A stretch of DNA of 64,000 nucleotides from Acanthaster planci (lineage: Eukaryota; Echinodermata; Asteroidea; Valvatida; Acanthasteridae): the NCBI RefSeq assembly GCF_001949145.1, contig NW_019091529.1, positions 612,277-676,276 of the forward strand. The letters run 5' to 3'. The translations under genes were made by a program, and so were the position numbers. The notes under the pieces were generated by a model. The model was not told the origin of the DNA and searched no databases. It saw nothing but the letters and a program-made list of their open reading frames with translations. Below are positions 24,301 to 33,994 of the stretch, one piece after another. The stretch's first letter is position 1. The number at the start of each line of letters is the position of its first letter.

Positions 24301-27300
24301 ATTGTTAGGCCAAAAAGGAGCTCTGCTTCTAAAAATTAAAAAGGGTTGGTAGGCAGGTAGGCCTTGCTCGGAAAAATATTTTTGGTCAATATTTTGTGCT
24401 GCAGGAAAGGAAATTCACAAGAATTATGGACAAGTACGGTTATCATGATGGCAAACTATAGCCAACAGTGTCCATGTATGGCATGGTAAGCATGTTTGGA
24501 AACACGCTCACTTCAAGTATAAGCAAGTACGAGCAAAACAACCTCATCCTAAACTGGTGAACACAGAAAATACATACAGATAAGAGACCAAGTTCCGTGA
24601 ATTAACTTGCAGAATTCCTCTTGCAACATCAATGTTTTTTTGACCTGCAGCTGTACTTATGTCATGTGTAGCGAGGGTTGCATGCAAGTACGGCCGGGCG
24701 CCAATGTAGTGTAATCTACCAGGACATACATACTGGTTGGCACATTTCCACCATGCATTCTTTTGCATAGGCGTGGCGGGAACCAGCGCAGTCTTGTTTC
24801 ATGCATTGCGCTTTGCACACGTCAGCAAAACATGAAGCAACTTGTGAAAATCATGGAACTTTCTTTTCGAAAATAGCAAATGTAAGTGGGAAAACATATA
24901 AATAGAAGCTCTTAATGTGAGGAAAGGTTGTTCAAAGGTGTTTTGTGAAGAAAAAAAGACAGCAGGATTTAGGCCTATTTCAATTGTTTGTTAACTTTTT
25001 AAAAATTGTTTTTCTAACTTTCTGATAAAAATTTTAGGGTCATGCCAAAAAATTAGGGTCGGTCAAGAAACCAGAAGCAGAATTTTTTTTGGGGGGGGAC
25101 ATAACTTGCTCAACCAGCGTGACCAACATAGCCATACATTTTAACTTAACTATCAAAAGGATTTAAGTGGGTCTAGCCTCATGTTGTAGCGAAATGGACC
25201 CCACTGACTTGTTTATTTGTAATCATGTGTAGCTATAGGACCGAAGCATATACTTTTTTTTTAAGTTAGGCCTTAGGTCCCAGACAGCTGAGCTACTCCT
25301 AGATCTAGCCAATGCTAGGCCTAGTATTTTTCAGGCCCAGGCCTTTAACCACTACCAGCCGGGGACTCCAGGATCGGAGCCNNNNNNNNNNNNNNNNNNN
25401 NNNNNNNNNNNNNNNNNNNNNNNNNNNNNNNNNNNNNNNNNNNNNNNNNNNNNNNNNNNNNNNNNNNNNNNNNNNNNNNNNNNNNNNNNNNNNNNNNNNN
25501 NNNNNNNNNNNNNNNNNNNNNNNNNNNNNNNNNNNNNNNNNNNNNNNNNNNNNNNNNNNNNNNNNNNNNNNNNNNNNNNNNNNNNNNNNNNNNNNNNNNN
25601 NNNNNNNNNNNNNNNNNNNNNNNNNNNNNNNNNNNNNNNNNNNNNNNNNNNNNNNNNNNNNNNNNNNNNNNNNNNNNNNNNNNNNNNNNNNNNNNNNNNN
25701 NNNNNNNNNNNNNNNNNNNNNNNNNNNNNNNNNNNNNNNNNNNNNNNNNNNNNNNNNNNNNNNNNCCTGTTTCACAGTAATAAAATTCAAACATCACAAA
25801 TACAAATGTAATTGAAGAGGACTTCACAATTAATGGAGGATAGGCTTTGATGTGTCATCACAGTCAAACGGATAATTGTCATAAAGCACATGTGCAAGGG
25901 ATATATTATTGAATTTATTACCTAATATCTTTTCAGAACCAATTAGCTACTTTTTGCAAGAATTGCAATTCATTGCAGACTATGAGAGGCCTGCAAGGGT
26001 TGAGATGAGATCTATCTACCTATGAGCAGAAGAGTACCCTCACCAGCAAAGAACAGAAAGTCCCTACGCCTCTTCAAGTTAGTTCGTGTCCACAAAAACA
26101 TGATTAGGAACAAGCATTCCCAAGCCGTTGTGTGTATATACTCGGAACTCCTTTGCGAAAGGAACAAAAGCCTGAGCATGATGAAAGTGACGGAGCTCTT
26201 GCCTACAGGAATGTTATTTCAATGTAGAAATGCACTGTAATTGTTCCAGCTCGGAGCAGCATAATATATTGTTTGGAATAAAATGAAATCCCAAACTGGG
26301 ATCCCATTGGGATATCATTTGCACAAAACTGGGATCCAAGTGGAATGTCAGTTTCATCAATCTGGGATCCCAGTGGGATGTCACATGCATCAAACTGGGA
26401 TCCCAGTGGGATGTCAGTTGCATGCATCAAACTGGGATCCCAGTGGGATGTCAGTTGCATGCATCAAACTGGGATCCCAGTGGGATGTCAGTTGCATGCA
26501 TCAAACTGGGATCCCAGTGGGATGTCAGTTGCGTCAACCTGGGATGTGACTGGAATCCCAATGGGATACCGGCTATCCCATGCAAATCCCAACAAAACTT
26601 CCTGGTGGGATCACACCCCATCCCAGCGGGATCCTGCCAGAATCCAAGTGGTATCTGGGTGGGAATGCACTGGGACCCCGGATCCCACTGGGATTCCACT
26701 GATATCCCAGTCTCAGCAGGATCCCACCATAACTGGGATCGCACCCTGAGATTCAAGTAGAATCCCATCCTGCATTCCGGTGGGATCCTATCCCGCATCC
26801 AGTGGGATTCCTGGTGGGATCCCAGTAAATTTCCCGACAAAGCTTCCCAGTGGGATCCCTGCCACTTTCTCTTCAGGGGATGTGATGGGATTTCAGGTCC
26901 AAAGATGTACATGTATGAAATCAAAAACCAAACCCAACCACAAAGCTCAAAGATCTAATGTGTGCAAAGAAACTTAGCGAGTTCAAAAACAAAATAACCC
27001 ACACACCTGGTAGTACACAGTCCAGTAGAAGATGATGACAATAAAGACAGGCAGAATTCTTCCCAGGGATTTCACCTCATTCACCTTTAAATCAGGAAAG
27101 TGACCTCCAAAGCTATGCTTGGCACTATCAAGCCAGCTGGTCATCTGATCTTTCCTGGTGTTAGGCATCCGAAGTCTGGTGACAGCCTCCCAAATGATTT
27201 TGGCAACAGTTGTGAAAACACTCCCTTGAAAGAAAATTTAGAAATTTCTTGAGAGAAACTGGTCTGGCTAAAGAGTATGTCACATTTCATTCAATAATTA

Positions 27301-30043
27301 AATTGCCCAAATTAATGATGCATTTAAAAAGCTACACAACAGTGAGTCAGACGCTTGCTTGCATCACAGATTCCATTAAAAAGAAGTTGGATCATTTTTA
27401 GAACTACCAATGATTCAGTGTGCCTTAATAAATTCAGGCACTTGAGACCAATCACAAACCTGCCATATTCATGATCTCTGAGTTCTGAGTTTTAAATATT
27501 CCTATGCAAATTTAAAACGTTTTAAAATTTTGAGAGGGACAGATAGAGTCCGTCATCCTTGATTTAAAATGTGGAAAATTCAAAACTGGTCTCACCCTCT
27601 GGTGCCTTCATACAATACCACTTTCGACCAATCAAAAGCATGATAATAGCCACAACAATTGAGACAGCTGGAATGGCAAACCCAACATCAAATCCAATTT
27701 CCTGTTGCACATAGACCACTGCTGAAAAGGAGACAGCTGAACCAACATTGATGAACCAGTAGAACCTTCACATGAAAAATAACACGATAATGTCACTTAC
27801 CGTAATCTCAAAACTGGACATTAATGCCAGTAGGGTGCGTACTTGATGTGTATGTGGGCCATCATCGTATGTACCGGTATGTGTCACAGGGTTCAATTTG
27901 TTTCACTTTAATTTGTTTTGTTTGCTTTATAGAAACCGCAAAATGAGCTCTTTTTTACACATCATTCTTTTTGGCATCCTGAGGAAATGGACAATATGAG
28001 GGTAGAAAATGTGACCCATTCTACTCATTTACATTGTGAAAAATTTCTTTACAGGCCTTCACCTAAAGAGTACCAGAACTTATGCTGAATTGCAGTTCAT
28101 TTTTTAGGTGGGTAAATTACATATAAATCTGAACAAGGATTGAGGGATGTTTAAGGTTACTGCACCTACATTGTACAATACAAATGTAACTAGTAAGAAA
28201 TCCCAATCTTACCAGTTAAAGAAGGATTTGACAGGACCTTCTCCAAGATCATCTAACTGTTGAGCTCCAAAAGGGCCGACATTTGATTTGATGCCTCCTG
28301 TACCGATAGCAATGATGGCAATACCAAACAGGAAAAAACCTCGCTGCTGGCTGTTGGTCAGCCCTAGATGGGGGCCATACTTGGTGTAATCAATGGAGAT
28401 GATAGGTAGCAAAGTTGTGCCTTGAAGACAACAAAACATGAAAAATATAAAGCTCTGAAGACTAATACGGCATCTGCAAATTCCATTGCCAGTAGTTGAT
28501 TGCTGTGGTCCAGGTTCTCCCTAGGTTTCCACCCCACTTCCATTTCTGGTATATGTATATGTACATACCTGCAAAGGGAAACCAAACTTCAACTACGAGC
28601 TGTACATGTACACGAATATGCAAGCTTCATGTTAACAGTGGTTTGACTATTTTGATCAACAATATGAGGCTTTTCAAATAAGGTTTAACTGGTCTGTTCA
28701 ACAATTTGAGGCTTTTCAACCAAGGTTCACAGCATCACTGGCTACAGAAGGGCATTTTGAGATTCGGTGATGAAGCATGCAGCACATGTACATGTGTAAT
28801 AGCATGTATGTAATGTGGGATGCACTTTTGTTTGCTATATCATCTTGAAAACCACACATGTTAAATGGATACAAATTCTTTGAGTTTTAATTAATTTTAA
28901 CCCTCAGGGCTGCCATGCTCATTAACGAAGGCTGGTGTCATCACATAGAGATTCTAATCACCAGTTCAGTTCCCGGTCATGCTGGAACCTGTACGATTGT
29001 TTTATGGTAGCTAATACATGTACATCCCTACACAGTCCCCTCTAACTACATTTCATTATGTTGCTGTGGAAGTAGAAGTATATGTAATACCCGGTCACAA
29101 CCCAAACAGCCGCGACCAGTCAACACATGTTTGTCAACAAAGAGATCCAGTTCCTGATAGAGACAATATGGCTCCTTGGGGTGACTGATCTTTCAAGAAT
29201 TTTAACTTGGCAGTGGTTGGGGTCTGGCCAATAGGAGTTTACAGGCTTGTGGTGTATGCCTGGGGTGAGGATTACAAAATATCTCTGCCAAGTTGGCACA
29301 TTAAAAAAATTATGACCTTATTTTGTGATACACTGTGTCGATCTCAATCACCGCGCCACTGACACCAGGGAAAGAAGAACTTCTGAGGGGACTGTGCATT
29401 TGTTGTGTGCATACATGTACATGCGGATCATGTACTGGTAACAATTTTAAGGGTACTGCAGGGACATGTATGCACACGAGTATAAAAGGGAAGAACTCAG
29501 TGCCACTGAGTCAATGCAAAGTGCACAATAAATTTCCAATTTCACAATGTAAACTAGTCCAGCAAAACCAGAGCCTACAAAGAGCTAGAGCCGAAAAAGA
29601 TGTCTGGCTTTTTTTTCAGATATTAATCATGATTCTCATGAACTAATGCAGGCCTACAACTTACCTATGCAATAAATGAGAGCTGATCCAAGTATAGCAT
29701 TATATTTCCCCGCTACTGTGTCAGCAATCCATCCACCAATCACTGGCACAAGGTAGGATGTTCCCGTAAAGATGAAGGAAATTGTGGTTGCATCAGCACT
29801 GGAGAATTTCAGAACATTGGTGCAGTAAAGCACCAGATTTCCTGCAATACTATAGTAGGTTAGCCGCTCACACAGTTCACAAACAAGTATACACAGAACC
29901 ACTCCAAGCCGATCCCGGAAACCAAAGGACTTGGTGGTAGCTGGGAAATCTATCTCCACACAGGCTGTCTTTTCTTTCTTCATGCTTTCACTCATCACCG
30001 GAGCTTTGATACTTTCGTCAATTTCTTCATAAATGTTTGGCAT
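6109..30043 (-). CDS. SLC15A4: SLC15A4-like proton-coupled peptide/histidine transporter (8 coding exons)
   Basis: Coding exons, in transcript order: 30043-29665, 28420-28213, 27765-27596, 27224-27007, 20902-20716, 20387-20187, 7710-7579 and 6365-6109. They total 1752 bp, or 583 residues plus stop, close to the roughly 577 of human SLC15A4. All junctions preserve frame. The family (POT/PTR2, MFS fold, 12 membrane segments) carries histidine and di/tripeptides out of endolysosomes with protons. Visible hallmarks are the ExxER proton-coupling motif (E56, E59, R60) in TM1, the PTR2 signature GTGGIKSNV (166-174), [16 protein letters not shown] across exons 4-5, and [18 protein letters not shown] across exons 6-7, which is PHT-type rather than PEPT-type. 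The start has A at -3. No N-terminal dileucine signal is seen; the C-terminus has ETTPLL (572-577), an acidic dileucine sorting motif. The last intron uses a GC donor. Confidence 0.93.
7579..7710 (-). CDS. SLC15A4: SLC15A4-like coding exon 7 (GC donor)
   Basis: Residues 455-498. [20 protein letters not shown] and [14 protein letters not shown] (TM11 region). The acceptor is TTGCAG. The only frame-keeping donor is TCAG|GCAAGT at 7578-7573, the usual form of a GC-AG intron. Confidence 0.9.
7741..9780. other. Intron 6 segment, no recognised element
   Basis: Upstream of exon 7 within the large intron. Short frames only, no conserved peptide. Confidence 0.4.
9785..9807. repeat. (TA)n microsatellite
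   Basis: Eleven and a half TA dinucleotides in a row. Confidence 0.95.
9878..9988 (+). pseudogene. THAP-domain N-terminal scrap
   Basis: A 36-residue plus-strand frame begins at an ATG and reads [14 protein letters not shown], with a FFNF string 15 residues later. This resembles the start of the THAP C2CH zinc finger (first Cys pair, then the SFHRFP-type string). It then hits a stop, and I find no second Cys/His pair or AVPTIF box. It is probably a remnant of a THAP-bearing DNA transposon. Confidence 0.35.
10144..10200. repeat. Three head-to-tail 19-bp repeats
   Basis: Three copies of a 19-bp unit (copy 1: CGATAAAACATACCCAACA) in exact register at 10144, 10163 and 10182, differing at a few bases. 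They end 70 bp before the start codon of the C-x-x repeat frame, so they are iteron-like in position. Confidence 0.75.
10271..10855 (+). pseudogene. C-x-x tripeptide-repeat protein, one in-frame TGA
   Basis: A 194-codon plus-strand frame from ATG 10271 to TAA 10853-10855, interrupted once by TGA at 10592-10594 (codon 108). After a roughly 35-residue head, nearly every third residue is Cys in register ([16 protein letters not shown] and so on), with occasional Ser or Ile in its place. The register continues unbroken on the far side of the TGA to about residue 158. The tail is acidic/aromatic, then basic (MKRRKKQ). Cys-every-third-residue repeats suggest a metal- or disulfide-rich solenoid. I know similar Asn/Asp/Cys-rich repeats mainly from giant DNA viruses, but I cannot name a family. 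The stop falls at an x position, not a Cys position. The TFIIB-like frame follows 82 bp downstream on the same strand. Confidence 0.6.
10938..11437 (+). pseudogene. Broken TFIIB-like transcription factor of large-DNA-virus type
   Basis: The first frame (10938-11210, 90 residues) has a zinc-ribbon-like segment at about residues 34-54: C-x-H, then IED, then C-x2-C (YCYDC). This is the spacing of TFIIB N-termini, especially the shortened versions in nucleocytoplasmic large DNA viruses. A second open stretch in a different frame (11207-11437) contains [15 protein letters not shown] and a helix-rich tail ending in [10 protein letters not shown]. It resembles the first cyclin-like repeat of TFIIB (RG..., then A...AACLY). 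The two halves are separated by a stop and frame change near 11204-11210, so the gene is dead. The second cyclin repeat is missing. Together with the preceding gene it forms a short, tightly packed, A+T-rich unit without introns. Confidence 0.5.
11531..12052 (+). pseudogene. Tyrosine recombinase (YR) pseudogene
   Basis: The first frame (11531-11932) contains [14 protein letters not shown] with the first catalytic Arg, then [14 protein letters not shown] and [11 protein letters not shown] second frame (about 11900-12050) contains [28 protein letters not shown] and the catalytic Tyr. The catalytic His of the H-x-x-R box reads Arg (RSFR), and a stop separates the two parts. DNA strand-exchange enzyme of the DIRS/Ngaro group; inactive here. 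Confidence 0.7.
12120..12740 (+). pseudogene. SGNH/GDSL hydrolase-like region of the YR element
   Basis: Pieces in more than one frame read WVIGDG (block I, where GDS is expected), [12 protein letters not shown] (block III, G-x-ND) and NKFHLTDN (block V His). The catalytic Ser appears altered to Gly. Such esterase-like ORFs accompany the recombinase in Ngaro elements; their role is unknown. Confidence 0.55.
12970..13980. other. Unassigned stretch downstream of the YR element
   Basis: Moderate G+C with short frames only. It may be the 3' non-coding part of the YR element. No terminal repeats recognised. Confidence 0.3.
13985..14335. repeat. Diverged tandem repeat, about 115-bp unit
   Basis: Three imperfect units each carry a GAACAGTCT..CAAGCTTTAT-like box (about 14066, 14179, 14280), followed by GCAGT..GATAACA-type strings. 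They are strongly diverged. Confidence 0.45.
14340..15310. other. No clear gene; 5' fringe of a non-LTR element
   Basis: From about 14830 the sequence becomes less A+T rich and looks like the 5' region of the retrotransposon that follows, but no conserved domain is readable. Confidence 0.3.
15430..15890 (+). pseudogene. LINE endonuclease domain remnant
   Basis: Frames read [19 protein letters not shown], then [21 protein letters not shown] and [13 protein letters not shown], the AP-endonuclease core. The GDFN box has Ile for Asn. Continuation in the next frame gives [21 protein letters not shown]. Stops near 15538 and 15856 break it. Confidence 0.7.
16560..17503 (+). pseudogene. LINE reverse transcriptase remnant
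   Basis: The N-terminal part is in mixed frames ([19 protein letters not shown]). The palm at 17054-17503 is one frame with [16 protein letters not shown] and [11 protein letters not shown], then [18 protein letters not shown]. The usual Y/F-ADD box reads N-ADD. In-frame stops upstream make it inactive. Confidence 0.72.
18210..19900. other. Intron segment with no recognised gene
   Basis: The 131-codon plus-strand frame at 18718-19113 matches nothing I know and overlaps a repeat-like stretch containing GATGATGTCATCAA (about 18924). I treat it as chance. Confidence 0.35.
19906..20055 (-). repeat. Relic duplication of exon 5 start and adjoining intron
   Basis: The segment from CACCTTGCAG (about 19909) onward aligns with 20876-21010, which is the first codons of exon 5 plus its upstream intron. 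Matching landmarks are CACCTTGCAG, GTTGTGGA, CAAACTGTT/CAAAGCTGTG, ATGTGAATA, GTGGCC and ATTACAG. On the minus strand it still reads CAG, then LSTTYFLQG, then a stop. It is a decayed partial exon copy lying between exons 5 and 6. Confidence 0.65.
20187..20387 (-). CDS. SLC15A4: SLC15A4-like coding exon 6
   Basis: Residues 388-454. TM9 ([20 protein letters not shown]), a lumenal loop with a potential N-glycosylation site (NAS in VFNASEL), then [18 protein letters not shown] (TM10). The acceptor is TTTGTGCAG and the donor ACAG|GTAGGT. Confidence 0.9.
20716..20902 (-). CDS. SLC15A4: SLC15A4-like coding exon 5
   Basis: Residues 326-387. Starts MSTTYLLQG (human equivalent MQTTYVLQ) right after CCCCAG and continues with TM8 ([14 protein letters not shown]) to LKRIG. 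The donor is TTG|GTAAG. Part of this exon start is duplicated at about 19906-19945. Confidence 0.9.
20876..21010 (-). repeat. Parent copy of the exon 5-edge duplication
   Basis: This is the functional acceptor and first nine codons of exon 5 plus about 100 bp of upstream intron, paired with the relic at about 19906-20055. The spacing between the copies is about 0.97 kb. Confidence 0.6.
21020..22050. other. Intron 4 segment, nothing recognised
   Basis: A+T-rich intronic sequence, with no conserved peptide or named repeat visible. Confidence 0.4.
22059..22224. repeat. GGGATCCC palindrome repeat field, small copy
   Basis: Repeated TGGGATCCCA and GTGGGAT/ATCCCAC strings in both orientations at irregular 15-35 bp spacing. 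The same word family dominates 26286-26895. Confidence 0.75.
22230..25381. other. Intron 4 segment, nothing recognised
   Basis: Several TACATGTA-type palindromes (for example about 23327 and 23436). The frame at 23941-24213 ends near a GTAAGT but shows no family resemblance. Confidence 0.4.
25382..25765. other. Assembly gap (384 Ns)
   Basis: A run of N. Reading frames that cross it are artefacts. Confidence 1.
26286..26895. repeat. GGGATCCC palindrome repeat field with exact 37-bp tandem core
   Basis: The core unit starts TGGGATCCCAGTGGGATG at 26396, 26433, 26470 and 26507, exactly 37 bp apart and nearly identical, with a shortened unit at 26363. Flanking sequence to 26895 keeps the same words with irregular spacing. 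The unit is open on both strands (37 is not a multiple of 3, so all frames are visited), which explains the long frames here. I regard none as coding. Confidence 0.85.
27007..27224 (-). CDS. SLC15A4: SLC15A4-like coding exon 4
   Basis: Residues 253-325. Holds the long central cytosolic loop ([19 protein letters not shown]) and TM7 up to FYWTVYYQ. The acceptor is TTTCAAG and the donor CAG|GTGTGT, phase 0. Confidence 0.9.
27596..27765 (-). CDS. SLC15A4: SLC15A4-like coding exon 3
   Basis: Residues 196-252. [21 protein letters not shown] covers TM5; the [12 protein letters not shown] end follows TM6. The donor is GAGG|GTGAG. Confidence 0.9.
28213..28420 (-). CDS. SLC15A4: SLC15A4-like coding exon 2
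   Basis: Residues 127-195. Contains TM4 and the PTR2 signature [16 protein letters not shown] (166-181), ending at KSFFNW. The acceptor is TCTTCAAG and the donor TG|GTAAGA. Confidence 0.92.
29665..30043 (-). CDS. SLC15A4: SLC15A4-like coding exon 1
   Basis: Residues 1-126. A hydrophilic N-terminus of about 40 residues is followed by TM1 with the ExxER motif and [13 protein letters not shown], then TM2-TM3 ([17 protein letters not shown]). The donor is ATAG|GTAAGT at 29664-29663, phase 1. A 5' UTR portion continues to 30091, where TTTGCAG marks an acceptor, so the transcription start lies in an upstream noncoding exon I could not locate. Confidence 0.92.
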
Positions 30044-30091
30044 TTTGGTGTAAGTACATACAGCTTCAACTCAACTGGCCTGAGACAATAT
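30044..30091 (-). other. SLC15A4: 5' UTR portion of SLC15A4-like exon 1
   Basis: Between the start codon and a good acceptor (TTCTTTGCAG, AG at 30093-30092) on the minus strand. Implies at least one upstream noncoding exon. Confidence 0.5.
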
Positions 30092-30099
30092 CTGCAAAG

Positions 30100-31565
30100 A
30101 ACAAGCATTAATGTAATTTTGTTCAAAGGTAAATGGACAAGAGTGTAAGCTTAAAACTCATTGTGACATGCATTGGACATTTATGTGCAAACTTTTCAGA
30201 ACAATTACCATACTTGGCCTGGACAAAATTTCCAACACTGCTGAAAGCTCGCATAAGATTTGTACCTTTTTTGGGTGGTAAAACATTTTTAGAATAAAAT
30301 AAGCATTACTTGAAGGATGTTTAAACTGAAGGTGAGTACATGTACATTAATTTGTGTATCACGGTAAATGAAAATAACACATATATGTATATGTACTTTG
30401 AAACAGCACAACTGAAAGAGGAAGAATGGGATGGAATTAACACACTAACAAGCTCCATGACTGTTACTAACGATCATGTGATCCAGCCTGTGGTCATGTG
30501 ATAAAAAGATCACCACTGTGACTGATAAAACTTTCAGAAGAAATTCCAAAGACAGTGACGTAATTTGCGATTGTATTATACCACTTTAATGATGAGTGGT
30601 GACTGACAGCAAGTTTAACAATGCTGAAATATGAGTGCATGGTAACTGTGTGTGTGTGCGAGGTTCAATCTCTCATCAACAATACGGTATATCAAATACA
30701 ATAAGCATCTATCCATAGTGTTACACTATGCATCAACCAGTGAAATGGCTTACAGAATCCTCATTAAAAGGTGAAGTGAATAAACTGAACAGTTTGTAAT
30801 TCAAAACAAAGCCTTGAAGTCAAAATGAGCACTCTAGCTAGAGTCAAAAAATGTGTCTAAAGCATGCTCTTAATTACTCTTTAGCACAACCACATCACAC
30901 AAAATGTCAAAGCTACAGTCTTCCAAATTCAACTTTTCAGGTATGCACATGTACTTCAACATTAAATGTCCATACTCAATGCAAAATCCTCCTATTCATA
31001 ATACACTATGCATGCTCATGTATGGAATTGACCGCATGGTCTAACATGCCAAATTTATACTCATAACTTGCAGTTTATCATGCCCAAAGATGAGTATTTC
31101 TATCTCCTTCTTTATACATCTTAATCTGTAGCACATGAGCTGTAATTACAAGTAACCCAAAACACGTACTTACAGCATAGGGCATATCACAAATTCAAAT
31201 AAAAGTCACTGAAATTCTTTGAACTTTAGTAGAATGCAAAATGTGCGAGCAAAAACATGGTGGTACAATTAAGCCCTTAAAGGTCAAAAAAAAATCTTCG
31301 CTTCTGACGTCACCTTCATTAGAGTAAGTGATTTGACATCCGCTACAACTGGTACAGGTAGCGCATGTCCAAATTGATATAAGCCGTCAAAGTTAAATAC
31401 TCAGGTAGACTCCGGTAAAAAGACTTCCGAAAACAAAATTTGATTGAGCAAAGCACAAACAGTTCCAAAGTAGAGTGACTCAAAATGCATAAATGTTAAG
31501 TACTGAACACTGGAGGTGGATCACTGTTTATGAGATTATTGTGACAAAACAGGGGTAGACATGGA
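30100..31565. other. Upstream region of the transporter, promoter not located
   Basis: No conserved peptide. The first noncoding exon and promoter of the transporter should lie here or further out, but no TATA box or CpG-dense core stands out before the dispersed repeat at 31571. Confidence 0.3.
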
Positions 31566-31570
31566 TGCCA

Positions 31571-31835
31571 GTCTAATTCGTAAATTATTAATGCACGTGC
31601 GGACCAATCGGCGTTGCATAGAGCACTAGGTCTGGGCGCTTGCGGCGTGCTTAGGGCGTGCACTGTTAGTTTCGCTGCTGGGTCGTAGAGTGGAAAGATC
31701 GCAGAGAACGCTGTATACCAATCTGTGCTGTGTACTGTGCGAGGTAGCGTGGACGCTGCACCGGAAGCGCTGCGTGTGGATACGCTAGCTGGTAGGTGTA
31801 GTGGTGAGCTGTATTGGGTCTAGATTAGTTAAAGG
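31571..31835 (+). repeat. Dispersed repeat, copy 1
   Basis: Aligns over about 260 bp with the reverse complement of 53430-53681. Shared landmarks in order: GTCTA, ATTATTAATG, AATCGGC, AGCACTAGGTCTGGG, GCGTGCT, AGGGC, TCGCT, CTGGTAGGTG, ATTGGGTCT. It is more G+C rich than its surroundings. The sequence to about 32570 (AATAAA at about 32448, CCAAT-like string at 31603) may belong to the same element and could be an LTR or TRIM. Confidence 0.7.
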
Positions 31836-32570
31836 TAGAGCTGAGTGTACGTGGAGAACCGGGGCTGGGAGCTAGTGGTCTTTGTTGTTGGATTGCTTGT
31901 CGTCTGTAAGCCCTGTTAGTGGGGTGATGGCTGGAAGGCAATTCTGTTATCATCATGCTAGCTGGCCTTGGGGTTCACTTGATAAGCTCAGATCGCTGTG
32001 AAGGTAATTACCCTTTCATTAAATCACCCCTGATTTGCATGACATTCTGTGTTTTTGCGTGAAGGCTATTGCTACTTGTTAGTAGTGAGGTATCTTTAGG
32101 TTATAGATTGGCTGTGCTAAAGCTAGTCGGGTGGTTAGGTTACCATGTGAGGCATATTCAATTGCCTTGTGAGGTGTATTGTGTAAATAAACCTTAGGTT
32201 ATTTATATACCTCATTGATTTACAATTGTTATAAATCAATTACTTGATTATTGTCCTTGGAAATCCTGTGTCACTGTAAGGTTTGTTAAGGTTATTTCCC
32301 TGTATTTACTTGCTCTGATACCGGTATTGATTTGTCTTTCCTAAGTGGTGGTAAATTTCCACCAAACAAACTGCTCCTAGGCTTAGTCCACTGTTCGTTA
32401 TATCCCCCCTTGTGTCAGGATAGCCGCTCATCCTTGCGCAAGGTTAATAAATATATTTGTGGGGTTAGGCCAGGTCAATTCCATCTTCGGTCAGGCCGGT
32501 CTACCGGGTCCACCACAAGAGGTGTCAGTTTCATCGCCACATTATGGCTGAGATTTTGATCTTTTTGAAA
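31836..32570 (+). other. Possible continuation of an LTR-like element
   Basis: Moderately G+C-rich, non-coding, with AATAAA-type signals at about 32182 and 32448 and direct sub-repeats (CCTTAGGTTATTTATATACC-like). No partner copy is present in the window, so the assignment is tentative. Confidence 0.25.
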
Positions 32571-32574
32571 ATTT

Positions 32575-33985
32575 GCTATTGCTTAAAGGGGAAATCCTCG
32601 CTCTAAAATACTTTATCTAATCTGAAAGAACATGAAGTGACATATAAGCTCGCCAAGAGTTGGTTTTTCTTTGATATAAAGAACGGCTCACAATCCCTTT
32701 ATAGTCCTAATTTCTTGCCATTCATTGATACAAAGGATGCGTCCATGTTGTTTAAAATTTCCACAACATCCGGGAGCTTATGACCTTTCCTTGACTGATT
32801 TCAATAAAACAAAACACCATTCACAATTACAATTGCCTCTCTTTGAAATGGCATGATAATTAAATACGGGTGGAGTTTTCCTTTAAATGGCAGCTATCAT
32901 TATTGAAGCCCAAACATTAGACAAATTGTTTAATGTCTGCAATTTCAGCGCCATTGTGTGGGGCAAGACTACGTACAGTACATGCACAGATACATTTAGG
33001 TATGATAGGCACTGTAAATAGAAAGAATGATACTGACACGGTATCGATTCCATGCCTTCAATAATGAAAGTAGTGGTGTTATGTATATGTACGTAATTCT
33101 AGCTGTATATTTACAAAAATTCAGCACCCTAGCTGTTCCATTCTTTGGATCTATGATAAGAATTTCAAACACCTTGCATGTTTAAATCAAAAAGGACACC
33201 GCACGGCCGAGATGATATGCTCCAAAATGTGGTTTATTGTCAGTATTTAGACATTTGATGCCTGTTTTCTTTATGTTAGGAAAAGACTAACTCCTCTTAG
33301 CTTTAGTTATGAAAATTGATCAGGGCCATCATCAATGTACATGACCAACATAATACAAACCTACATTTTCACACTTCATTGCAAAACAACTTATCCAATG
33401 TGATCATCTTTTCTTCAGAAGCTTCAGACCCCGAAAGAAGTCTCCCCTTCTACATGTTTCTGTTCATATTAAATGGGAACTTTTCAAGTGTTGTTCCTTG
33501 GAACAAATAGAGATGCAGTCTAATTTGAAGCATCATCAAACTGAAGAGCAGAAGTTTTCTGATCACCTGATTATTTCTGAAGGGGTCACTTGACAGCATT
33601 ATTTATCTATGCCATTATCTATTTTAGGGTACCACAATTGTGGATTTACCCATATTACAGATGTTTAACACCCTCCCATAATGGCCATGCCTCAGATTAG
33701 CTCAGAGGCCACTCATGGCCCAACATCATTTGATGCACAAGAATAAATGATGAACTGATACAAAAATTACTTGAAAGTTTTGAAAATGTGATGTGTCATG
33801 CATTGATCGTAATGGAGGAATCACAGCCACAGTCGATGTAAATTATTACATATATGCACTAGTTTGCACAAGTGTACTTACATACTATGTGTATAGTTAC
33901 TGAGCAGAAAAAATAATCCAACATGGAATTCACGTTTGTCTCTGCTAAATCCACAAATGGGAGGAAGTTATAATGAATACAATGT
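32575..33985. other. Intergenic, nothing recognised
   Basis: A+T rich, short frames only. Confidence 0.4.
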
Positions 33986-33994
33986 ATATTGCAG
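33986..33994. repeat. Flanking duplication ATATTGCAG (left)
   Basis: Nine bases immediately before the 5' LTR, identical to 39777-39785 immediately after the 3' LTR. Confidence 0.6.

Noticed and set aside
25305-25827. Three frames of about 160 codons across 25382-25765
   Set aside because: They consist almost wholly of untranslated N gap.
26203-26760. Long overlapping reading frames on both strands in the GGGATCCC repeat ([18 protein letters not shown] and similar)
   Set aside because: They arise from a stop-free 37-bp tandem unit that visits all frames on both strands; no conserved protein and no start or splice context.
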